Shown here: in pieces, positions 36,545 through 44,395 of the stretch
Layout: every line of letters starts with the position of its first letter
Numbering within the stretch: the stretch's first letter is position 1
NCBI RefSeq assembly: GCF_016725325.1
Contig: NZ_CP068083.1
Span: forward strand, 62,001 to 126,000
Direction of reading: 5' to 3'
DNA from: Sphingobacterium spiritivorum
GTDB taxonomy: Bacteria > Bacteroidota > Bacteroidia > Sphingobacteriales > Sphingobacteriaceae
DNA: 64,000 bases
Made by a program: the position numbers and the translations under genes
Notes under the pieces: generated by a model
The model's input: the letters and a program-made list of their open reading frames with translations, nothing else
The model's database searches: none
What the model was told of the DNA's origin: nothing

Positions 36545-39340
36545 ATGAAAGTCAGATTTTGTCTTTTCACAGCACTAGCTCTTACTACCTGTGCATTTGC
36601 GCAGAAAAAACCAGTCGACCATACAGTCTATGACAACTGGAAAAGTATCAGCTCTGCGAATATCAGCCCTTCCGGATCGTATATTTTTTACAGTATAACA
36701 CCTCAGGAAGGTAATAGTTTAGCTGTCCTCAAGAATAATGAGAATAAGGAGATCCTTACGCTTCCCAGAGGCTATAGCAGTCAACTCACCAAAGATGAAA
36801 GCTATTTTGTCTCACTGATCAAGCCGACCTTTGAGGAAACGCGTCAGGCAAAAATCAAAAAGAAGAAAGCAGAAGAAATGCCTAAAGATTCTCTTTTTGT
36901 GTATGCTGTAAAAACCGGAAATCAGTATAAATTTCCAAATGTAAAGTCTTATCAGGTTCCAAAGGAAATAGCCACACATCTGGCATTTGTGTCTGATGTA
37001 AAATCAAAACCTGCACAAGACACAACGCAAAAGAAAAAAGAAAAGGAAAAGGAAAAAACAATTACCACATTGCATTTATTTAACCTGCAAACGGGCGATA
37101 CCACCAATTTTGCACAGGTAGATCAGTATAGAATAAATGAGGCGGGAACTAAATTGATTTTTTCAACTAAAGTAGAGGATAAAGATTCGCTCTCCAAAGT
37201 TCCAGGAGTATACCTGTATGATCTTCCGGCTAAAAAATTAACGAAGATTACCAACAGAAAAGGAGCTTTCAAGAATTTTGAGTTTGATAAATCCGGCAAT
37301 CAGATTGCCTACCTGGGAGATTTATCTAAAGCCAAATCACTGTTAAAAGATTTCAACCTGTTTTATTTTAAATCCGGTCAGGATTCGGCAACTGTAATTG
37401 CTGCAAAAAACAGCACAAATATTCCTCAGAACTGGTATGTAAGTGGTGACGGAAACGTCCAGTTTAGTGATAACGGTGAAAAGTTATTTTTCGGACTTGC
37501 TCCTGTTCCCCGTACACGTGATACGACTCTGGTAGACTTTGAACATGCTAAAGTTGATATCTGGAGCTGGCAGGATGATTATCTGCAAACACAACAATTG
37601 GTTAACCTGAAAAGAGATCTGGCCAAAAATTATCTGGCCGTCATCTATCCTGCACAAGGCAACCGTATTTTACCGCTGATCGATGACACATTTTCGAGAA
37701 CTTATCTGAGTGACAGTAAAAATACAGAATGGATTCTGGCTACATCTGATTATGGCAGAAGAATAGCTTATCAGTGGAATACATCAATAAAACAGGATCT
37801 GTATGTGATATCGACCATAAACGGTCAAAAAAAGAAAGTAATTGAAAATTTTTCCGGTCATGCTGATATTTCTCCTGACGGTACACATATTGTGTATTTC
37901 AATCTGGATAACAGCAACTGGTACAGCTTCAATATTGCCAGCGGACAGACTATACACCTAAACAAGGATCTTCCTGTCAACTTTTCGGATGAAGATAACG
38001 ATATGCCTGCACAGGCTGGTTCTTATGGAATCGCCGGATGGTCTGCAGACGGAAAATCGGTATTTATAAATGATAAGTATGACATCTGGAATTTTGCCTT
38101 TGACGGAAAAGATAAATCTATTGCAACAAACGGACTTGGGCGCGCATCTAATACGGTATTACGTTATCTAGACCTTTCCCGTGAGGAAGATCGTAAATCT
38201 ACACTGATACCAAATAATGCCGGTTATATGGTAACGGCTTTCAATGAAGTAAGTAAAGAAAGTGGGATTTATGAGGTTTCCAATAAGAAAAACAGAAATC
38301 CTGAAAAGATTATCATGGCGCCTTACACCTTCAGAAGATACAGTGCTTCGGAAAGCAAAAAGGCGATCATCTACACAAAAGAAGATTACCAACACAGTCC
38401 GGATCTGTATCTGACATCAGATTTTGTAAAAGAAACGACGCTGACAGATATCAATCCTCAACAGGAACAATATAACTGGGGTACTGCAGAACTGGTGCAC
38501 TGGAAAACACCAAACGGATTCGATGCTGAAGGTATACTGTATAAACCGGAAGACTTTGATCCGAATAAAAAGTATCCTATCATCGCTTATTTTTATGAAA
38601 AGCTTTCCGATGGTCTTTACACCTATCAGGCTCCTGCGCCTACTCCGTCCCGCCTGAATATTTCTTATTTTGTAAGTAACGGTTATCTGGTATTTGCTCC
38701 TGACATTCGTTATGAAATCGGTAGCCCGGGCAAATCGGCTGAAGAGTATATCAACTCCGGTATGCGCTACCTGGCACAAAATTCGTGGGTAGATTCTACA
38801 AAAATGGGAATACAGGGACAAAGCTGGGGAGGATATCAGGTGGCTCACCTTATTACCCGAACCAATATGTATGCTGCAGCATGGACCGGAGCACCGGTAG
38901 TTAATATGACATCAGCTTACGGTGGAATACGCTGGCAAACGGGTATGTCCCGTCAGTTTCAGTATGAAAAGACGCAAAGCCGTTTAGGAAAGACACTTTG
39001 GGAAGGACTGGATACTTACCTCGAAAACTCTCCTTTGTTCCAACTGGATAAAGTCAATACACCTGTAGTGATTATGGCGAATGACAATGATGGCGCCGTG
39101 CCATGGTACCAGGGAATTGAAATGTTTACTGCATTAAGAAGATTACAAAAACCAGTATGGATGCTTAATTACAATGGTGAAGAGCATAATCTGATCCAAC
39201 GTCAGAACCGTAAGGATATACAGATACGCGAAGCACAGTTTTTTGATCACTTTCTGAAGGGAAAACCTGCTCCAAACTGGATTTCTAAAGGTGTGCCTGC
39301 AATAAACAAAGGAATAGATTGGGGATTTGACACAAATTAA
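36545..39340 (+). CDS. Secreted S9-family (prolyl oligopeptidase-like) peptidase
   Basis: A 931-residue exported serine peptidase with a signal peptide (MKVRFCLFTALALTTCAFAQ). Residues about 30-650 form a beta-propeller-like domain with a lysine-rich low-complexity linker near residue 165 (KKKEKEKEK). The alpha/beta-hydrolase domain carries the catalytic serine at residue 760 in GQSWGGYQ, the aspartate at 849 in NDNDGAVPW and the histidine at 881 in GEEHNL, in the S9 order. It is most like dipeptidyl peptidase or acylaminoacyl peptidase members and probably digests peptides in the periplasm. It is monocistronic. Confidence 0.92.
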   Translation: MKVRFCLFTALALTTCAFAQKKPVDHTVYDNWKSISSANISPSGSYIFYSITPQEGNSLAVLKNNENKEILTLPRGYSSQLTKDESYFVSLIKPTFEETRQAKIKKKKAEEMPKDSLFVYAVKTGNQYKFPNVKSYQVPKEIATHLAFVSDVKSKPAQDTTQKKKEKEKEKTITTLHLFNLQTGDTTNFAQVDQYRINEAGTKLIFSTKVEDKDSLSKVPGVYLYDLPAKKLTKITNRKGAFKNFEFDKSGNQIAYLGDLSKAKSLLKDFNLFYFKSGQDSATVIAAKNSTNIPQNWYVSGDGNVQFSDNGEKLFFGLAPVPRTRDTTLVDFEHAKVDIWSWQDDYLQTQQLVNLKRDLAKNYLAVIYPAQGNRILPLIDDTFSRTYLSDSKNTEWILATSDYGRRIAYQWNTSIKQDLYVISTINGQKKKVIENFSGHADISPDGTHIVYFNLDNSNWYSFNIASGQTIHLNKDLPVNFSDEDNDMPAQAGSYGIAGWSADGKSVFINDKYDIWNFAFDGKDKSIATNGLGRASNTVLRYLDLSREEDRKSTLIPNNAGYMVTAFNEVSKESGIYEVSNKKNRNPEKIIMAPYTFRRYSASESKKAIIYTKEDYQHSPDLYLTSDFVKETTLTDINPQQEQYNWGTAELVHWKTPNGFDAEGILYKPEDFDPNKKYPIIAYFYEKLSDGLYTYQAPAPTPSRLNISYFVSNGYLVFAPDIRYEIGSPGKSAEEYINSGMRYLAQNSWVDSTKMGIQGQSWGGYQVAHLITRTNMYAAAWTGAPVVNMTSAYGGIRWQTGMSRQFQYEKTQSRLGKTLWEGLDTYLENSPLFQLDKVNTPVVIMANDNDGAVPWYQGIEMFTALRRLQKPVWMLNYNGEEHNLIQRQNRKDIQIREAQFFDHFLKGKPAPNWISKGVPAINKGIDWGFDTN

Positions 39341-39368
39341 TACAGAAGTAAATTCAATCCACAAAAGA

Positions 39369-39421
39369 TAATACATTAAAAACCCCGGATTCTTAAAGAA
39401 TCCGGGGTTTTTAATGTATTA
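39369..39421. terminator. Bidirectional terminator, 53-base near-perfect palindrome
   Basis: Arms of 26 bp (39369-39394 and 39396-39421) pair around a single central A at 39395, with a GC core and A/T flanks that supply U runs on both strands. It lies between the convergent S9 peptidase and metallophosphoesterase genes, 29 bases after the S9 stop. Confidence 0.85.
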
Positions 39422-39489
39422 GTTTCAACCTGTCTACTGATCCAGGCGGAAGAGTTTATTTATCCAAAATTTGATTTTATAGATTTCTT

Positions 39490-40236
39490 TTATGTAGATT
39501 TTAATAGAAAATCAGCATAAAAATCAGGGATACTACTTTCTGCAATAGCCTCTGCTACTTCTGCTATCGGATAATCTACTTTTATAATATCAGCTTTCAC
39601 CGATTCTTCTGTCAGCGTAATGACCGCGTAAGTAGCTTTACGATCCTTCTCTTTTGAACGTCCTACCGAACCACAGTTCAAAGCTGTACTAACCTTTCCT
39701 GAAGGAAGGGAGACCTTACGTTGATACGATAAATGCGTATGTCCCATTGCCAGCAGGTCTGCATCAGAATTTGACAGCATCTTTATAAGATCTGCCTTAT
39801 CATGATCTTCATATACATATTCATCATTGCTTCGGGTACTGGCATGCACCAGCTGGATGTTCCACTGTTTCATTCCTATTTTGTACGTCAGCCTGAGTTG
39901 ATACGGAAATTGAGCAAGAAATTGTTTATGCGCTGTAGTAATTGTAGCCTTAGAGTGATTGATTGCTAAATATCTTACAGCAGTTTCTTCTTCACTGTGA
40001 TGAGGCAAAGGTCTTATTTCCTGATCAAAAGCAATTCGCTCGTCATGATTCCCCAAAAGACAGGGAATACCCCGGGATTTTATCTGATCGATTACTTCAT
40101 TACCCCACGGCGCAAAATCTACCAGATCACCAAGACAGTAAATCTGACCTATATCTTTAATTCTAATATCTTCTAATACCGACTGTAATGCCGGTAGATT
40201 TCCGTGTATATCGCTGATAATGGCTAATCTGATCAT
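39490..40236 (-). CDS. Calcineurin-like metallophosphoesterase (YfcE/diadenosine type)
   Basis: A 248-residue cytoplasmic phosphoesterase. The metal-binding motifs are in order: SDIHGNLPALQSVL at the start, YCLGDLVDFAPWGNEV, LLGNHDERIA, and MGHTHLSYQR. The substrate is not predictable; relatives act on phosphodiesters or dinucleotides. The ATG shares one base with the stop of the DUF3050 gene (TAATG), so the two are translationally coupled. Confidence 0.88.
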   Translation of the reverse strand: MIRLAIISDIHGNLPALQSVLEDIRIKDIGQIYCLGDLVDFAPWGNEVIDQIKSRGIPCLLGNHDERIAFDQEIRPLPHHSEEETAVRYLAINHSKATITTAHKQFLAQFPYQLRLTYKIGMKQWNIQLVHASTRSNDEYVYEDHDKADLIKMLSNSDADLLAMGHTHLSYQRKVSLPSGKVSTALNCGSVGRSKEKDRKATYAVITLTEESVKADIIKVDYPIAEVAEAIAESSIPDFYADFLLKST

Positions 40237-41003
40237 TAGGCAAGTCCGTCATTTATGGCATCCCACAGTGCAATTCTTTTTTGCAAAGCTGATTTAGCTG
40301 TATTTTTGATTTCTTCCCATTTAGTGTCATCTTCTCCAGCCAGCTCTGCAATCATCTGCATAGCCAGAGGTCCATGCTCATCACCGTCTAAAGAAATATG
40401 TCTGTCAAAGTAATAAATCAGCTTGCTGAGATCAACTGCAGGTGAATTGTTCTGAATATTGCTAAGCATGGACGTAAACATGCCCGGGATCAGATCTTCT
40501 CTGCCAAATGTAAATGCCGATGCAATCTCATGTGCTCCGCCTTTCGCTATTGTATCAAAAGTAAAATTCAGAAAATCCTTTATGCGTGTATCCAGCTTAC
40601 CTGAATCAATTGCGGCCTGTATATTTACTCCATTCCGCAGGCTGTCAATAAAATCCAGCATCGTTTTTGAATCCGCACCTATAGTAAGCATAGCATCGAG
40701 ATACATTTCAAAATGACTCAGACGCGAACCATCTACATATTCATCTGATTCTTCAGCAAGTACGATCTCATTAATCAGATATCGGGTATTTGGATATTCG
40801 GAAGCAAACCAGGGCACCTGTGTACAGGTCAATTTCATCTGGAGAGCTTTCAATAAGGACATAAAATCCCACACCGCATATACGTGCACTTCTGTAAAAT
40901 GTTTTAATGATTCCAGATCATTTAGCCTTTCATATAACGGGTGCTTTAGTAAAACGTCTCTTTCTGGCTGAATGTAATCTTGTACTTCCTGTATTCTGTC
41001 CAT
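40236..41003 (-). CDS. DUF3050 domain protein
   Basis: This 255-residue protein matches DUF3050 over its whole length (HPLYERLNDLESLKHFTEVHVYAVWDFMSLLKALQ, RYLINEIVLAEESDEY and YYFDRHISLDGDEHGPLA). The fold is all-alpha and resembles the haem-oxygenase-like superfamily; the conserved histidines and acidic residues (FTEVHVYAVWDF, DRHISLDGDEHG) would fit a metal site, which is an inference. No function is known. It is coupled to the metallophosphoesterase gene. Confidence 0.85.
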   Translation of the reverse strand: MDRIQEVQDYIQPERDVLLKHPLYERLNDLESLKHFTEVHVYAVWDFMSLLKALQMKLTCTQVPWFASEYPNTRYLINEIVLAEESDEYVDGSRLSHFEMYLDAMLTIGADSKTMLDFIDSLRNGVNIQAAIDSGKLDTRIKDFLNFTFDTIAKGGAHEIASAFTFGREDLIPGMFTSMLSNIQNNSPAVDLSKLIYYFDRHISLDGDEHGPLAMQMIAELAGEDDTKWEEIKNTAKSALQKRIALWDAINDGLA

Positions 41004-41029
41004 CCTTATATAATATTAAAAAATCAAGT

Positions 41030-41037
41030 CAAAAGTA
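41030..41037 (-). promoter_or_regulatory. Promoter -7 element for the DUF3050 operon
   Basis: On the minus strand this reads TACTTTTG, 26 bases before the DUF3050 ATG. The octamer and its distance are identical to those at the WbqC gene (24653). Confidence 0.5.
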
Positions 41038-41474
41038 CAAAAGAATATCTTTTGGTCTGTCTGACCAATATCATGAAAATAAATAGCTTTCTGCTGAAAA
41101 CTAAAGCACAGCAAACACAAAAGGAACTTTTTTTCATATAACACAACCTTATTATTTCTGTTTTTTCATTTTAATGCTCAAAAACCAGTTTTTTATTACA
41201 CAAATATCCACCATTAATAAAACATCAAGAAATCAATAAAAAACTGTAAATTCCAATATTTAACAAACAAAATACAACAAGAAAGCCCTTAAAGGCAATA
41301 AAAATCAAAAACAACAGCTCAAAAAACTATAAATTCACAAGAAAATCACCAAATAATTCAAATTATTTTAAAAAAATATTTTTATTTTTACCAAAACACC
41401 ATATTTTTACAACATTATTAGAGGATCAATATGGTTTTTTAATTAAAAAAAAGAAATTTCAACACTAATTCTAA
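41038..41474 (+). other. Long A-rich, G-poor non-coding leader upstream of glnN
   Basis: This stretch of more than 400 bases has no open frame. From 41161 to 41460 the plus strand has only about 16 G in 300 bases, with many A runs and AAACA/CAAAA motifs. No -7 element matching TAnnTTTG and no stable hairpin is visible. It probably holds the glnN promoter and a long unstructured mRNA leader. Confidence 0.5.
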
Positions 41475-43664
41475 ATGTCAGACTTAAGATTCCAGGCCGT
41501 AGAAGCAGCAGGTGGCAGACCTAAGACCTCTACACAACCATTGGCATTGCAAAAAGCAACAGCCCTTTATGGTAAAAATGTTTTTACCATCTCTAAAATG
41601 AAGGATTTTCTACCAAAGAACTCATACAAGCAGTTGGTAGAGATCATTGAAGAGGGAACAACGATTGACCGTGACTTGGCAGAACACATCTCCCAGGCAA
41701 TGAAATCCTGGGCAATTGCCAATGGAGCTTCACACTACACGCACTGGTTTCAACCGTTAACAGGTTCTACAGCTGAAAAACACGATGCTTTCTTTGAGCC
41801 GGACAGTGATGGTAGTGCAATTGAAAAATTTACTGCTGACGCATTAGTTCAACAAGAGCCGGATGCTTCCAGCTTCCCTAACGGAGGTATTCGTAATACC
41901 TTTGAAGCCAGAGGTTATACTGCATGGGATCCGACTTCACCTGCATTTATCTTTGAAACAGGTGGTGGCAAGACCTTATGTATTCCTACTGTCTTCGTAT
42001 CCTATACTGGTGAATCTTTAGATTATAAAGCACCTTTGCTGAAAGCAATCAATTCTATTGACAAAGCTGCAGTAGAAGTGGCTCAGTACTTTGATAAAGC
42101 GGTCACTAAAGTTACACCTTCTCTGGGTATCGAGCAGGAATATTTTCTTGTTGATCTTGCTTTATACAATGCAAGACCTGACTTACAACTTACCGGACGT
42201 ACATTATTCGGACATATTTCCGCAAAAGGCCAGCAGTTAGAAGACCATTATTTTGGAGCGATCCCTGAGCGTGTACTTGCGTTTATGGTAGATCTTGAAA
42301 ATGAATCTTTAAAACTGGGTATTCCTTTGAAAACAAGACACAACGAGGTTGCACCTTCGCAATTTGAGTGTGCTCCGATGTTTGAAGAGATTAACTTAGC
42401 TATCGACCACAATCAATTGTTGCAAAATGTAATGGATCAGGTAGCCTTACGCCACAGTTTCAAAGTGTTACTACATGAGAAGCCTTACAGTGGTGTTAAC
42501 GGTTCAGGAAAACACAACAACTGGTCTCTGATCACAAATACAGGTGTTAACTTATTGTCTCCGGGCAAAACACCAAAAAACAACCTGATGTTCCTGACCT
42601 TCTTCGTTAATACGATCAAAGCTGTTCACGAACATGCAGACTTATTACGCGCATCTATTGCAAGTGCGAGCAATGACCACCGTCTGGGTGCCAATGAAGC
42701 TCCTCCTGCGATTATTTCTATCTTCCTGGGTTCTCAACTGGATGAATTACTGGAAGAAGTGGAATCTGCACGTGTAGCTAAAAAAGTAAAAGCAGAAGCT
42801 AACTTATGGCATGGTATTCCTAAAATTCCTGAATTGAGATTGGATAACACAGACCGTAACCGTACTTCTCCTTTTGCCTTTACAGGTAACAAATTTGAAT
42901 TCCGTGCAGTAGGTTCATCTGCAAACTCCGCATTGCCAATGACTGTATTAAATGCAATTGTAGCAAATCAGCTGGCTGAATTTAAAATTGAAGTAGACAA
43001 ACAGATTAAAAAAGGCACGAAAAAAGATCTTGCGATCCTTAATGTTGTCCGCAAATATATCAAAGAATCAAAAGCGATTCGTTTTGAAGGCAATGGTTAC
43101 AGCGACGAATGGGAACAAGAAGCTGCAGCAAGAGGATTGTCTAATATCAAGTCTACACCAAAAGCATTAGATATCTACACGAAAGAGAGCTCTCTTTCAC
43201 TATTCGAAAAAATGGGTATCTACAGCCACCGTGAAAGCGAAGCGCGTCATGAGATTTTGCTGGAGAACTTTTACAAAAAACTTCAGATTGAAGCCCGTGT
43301 AATTGGTGAGATCGTAAGTAGTCTGATTGCTCCTGCAGCATTCACCTACCAAAATGATCTGATCACAAATGTAAAAGGATTAAAAGATCTGGGGCTTCCA
43401 AAAGAAGCTTACAGCTCTCAGCTAAACCTGATCGAACGCATCTCTAAACATGCGAACACTATTCTTGAAGAAGCAGAAGCTATGCGTCAGGAACGTAAAA
43501 AAGCAAATGCTTTGGAAGATGTACGTGAGCGTTCCATTGCTTATGACGAATTGGTTAAACCATATTTTGATCAGATCCGTTACCATGTTAACAAACTGGA
43601 GCAAATCGTAGATGACAGTAAATGGCCTTTACCGAAATTGAGAGAGTTACTTTTCATTCGCTAA
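41475..43664 (+). CDS. glnN: Glutamine synthetase type III
   Basis: A 729-residue GSIII, the large glutamine synthetase form of Bacteroidota and cyanobacteria, which makes glutamine from glutamate, ammonia and ATP. The GSIII N-terminal domain precedes the catalytic core (GIEQEYFLVD, then RHNEVAPSQFECAPMF and the NGSGKHNNWSLI ATP-binding motif). The catalytic FRAVGSSANSALP and the C-terminal GSIII-specific extension (residues about 600-729) are present. It is monocistronic, between a G-poor leader and a terminator. Confidence 0.95.
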   Translation: MSDLRFQAVEAAGGRPKTSTQPLALQKATALYGKNVFTISKMKDFLPKNSYKQLVEIIEEGTTIDRDLAEHISQAMKSWAIANGASHYTHWFQPLTGSTAEKHDAFFEPDSDGSAIEKFTADALVQQEPDASSFPNGGIRNTFEARGYTAWDPTSPAFIFETGGGKTLCIPTVFVSYTGESLDYKAPLLKAINSIDKAAVEVAQYFDKAVTKVTPSLGIEQEYFLVDLALYNARPDLQLTGRTLFGHISAKGQQLEDHYFGAIPERVLAFMVDLENESLKLGIPLKTRHNEVAPSQFECAPMFEEINLAIDHNQLLQNVMDQVALRHSFKVLLHEKPYSGVNGSGKHNNWSLITNTGVNLLSPGKTPKNNLMFLTFFVNTIKAVHEHADLLRASIASASNDHRLGANEAPPAIISIFLGSQLDELLEEVESARVAKKVKAEANLWHGIPKIPELRLDNTDRNRTSPFAFTGNKFEFRAVGSSANSALPMTVLNAIVANQLAEFKIEVDKQIKKGTKKDLAILNVVRKYIKESKAIRFEGNGYSDEWEQEAAARGLSNIKSTPKALDIYTKESSLSLFEKMGIYSHRESEARHEILLENFYKKLQIEARVIGEIVSSLIAPAAFTYQNDLITNVKGLKDLGLPKEAYSSQLNLIERISKHANTILEEAEAMRQERKKANALEDVRERSIAYDELVKPYFDQIRYHVNKLEQIVDDSKWPLPKLRELLFIR

Positions 43665-43712
43665 GCAAACATTACTGTTCTGAAAGAGTAAAGAGATACT
43701 TCTTAAATAATC

Positions 43713-43746
43713 AAAATCCCGGACCTAATAAGTCCGGGATTTTTTT
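43713..43746 (+). terminator. Intrinsic terminator after glnN
   Basis: A 12-bp stem (AAAATCCCGGAC at 43713-43724 with GTCCGGGATTTT at 43732-43743) has a 7-base loop and a run of T residues, 49 bases after the stop. Confidence 0.85.
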
Positions 43747-43757
43747 GTCTGTCTTAT

Positions 43758-44195
43758 CCTCTCTGCCCTGCGGGCATCTCTCCTTACAAAGGAGAGAATA
43801 GCAGCAGTAGTAGCACAGACACAAGTACAGCCCTCTAACTCTATCACTTCTTAACTTTATCAACCCTATTAACTTCTACAATCAACCTCTCTGCCCTACG
43901 GGCATCTCTCCTTAGAAAGGAGAGAATAGCAGTAGTAGCACAGACACAAGTACAACCCTCTAACTATATCACTTCTTAACTTTATCAACTTTATAAACCC
44001 TATTAACTTCTACAATCAACCTCTCTGACCTACGGGCATCTCTCCTTAGAAAGGAGAGAATAGCAGTAGTAGCACAGACACAAGTACAACCCTCTAACTC
44101 TATCACTTCTTAACTTTATCAACTTTATAAACCCTATTAACTTCTACAATCAACCTCTCTGACCTGCGGGCATCTCTCCTTAGAAAGGAGAGAAT
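43758..44195 (+). repeat. Tandem repeat array of 128/134-bp units (about 3.3 copies)
   Basis: Units start at 43758 (128 bases), 43886 (134), 44020 (134) and 44154 (partial, 42). Units 2 and 3 differ at only two positions. Each unit begins with a GCCC-NNN-GGGC palindrome (GACC in units 3 and 4) and a 9-bp hairpin TCTCTCCTT-NNN-AAGGAGAGA, followed by about 90 bases of pyrimidine/A-rich sequence with repeated TTAACTT-like words. The period is not a multiple of three and no open frame crosses it, so it is non-coding. Confidence 0.92.
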
Positions 44196-44224
44196 TAATC
44201 TCGGTTTACCAATATTAATTGTCT

Positions 44225-44246
44225 GGCGCAAGCGTCCGCTTGTGCC
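44225..44246. repeat. REP-like palindrome
   Basis: GGCGCAAGCG (44225-44234) pairs with CGCTTGTGCC (44237-44246) around a two-base loop, 10 bp with one G-T wobble. It resembles the hairpin at 17809-17829 in core and symmetry, and lies just after the tandem array. Confidence 0.45.
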
Positions 44247-44264
44247 TTTAATTCATCACATAGC

Positions 44265-44322
44265 TAAAAAACAAAGGGCTGCATCATATACTTATGATAC
44301 AACCCCTTTTGTTTGTTTTAAC
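44265..44322 (-). terminator. Probable terminator of the CPA2 antiporter gene
   Basis: An imperfect stem of about 20 bp (around CAAAGGG and CATCATA on the left with TATGATA and CCCCTTTTG on the right) lies about 75 bases after the antiporter stop. On the minus strand it is followed by TTTGTTTTTT. Confidence 0.6.
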
Positions 44323-44395
44323 AGGTAGAGCAATAATTTATATTATGTCCTGCGGGACTTCTTATAATTCCTGTGATCTTGTCTGCTGATCGCCA

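Noticed and set aside
38417..38848. 143-codon minus-strand open frame over the S9 peptidase
   Set aside because: It lies antisense to the catalytic domain and has no domain of its own.
41004..41474. Riboswitch or small RNA gene upstream of glnN
   Set aside because: The sequence is too poor in G to form stable stems and matches no riboswitch pattern known to me.
43758..44195. Possible CRISPR array
   Set aside because: The units are 128-134 bases and contiguous; there are no short repeats separated by unique spacers and no cas genes.
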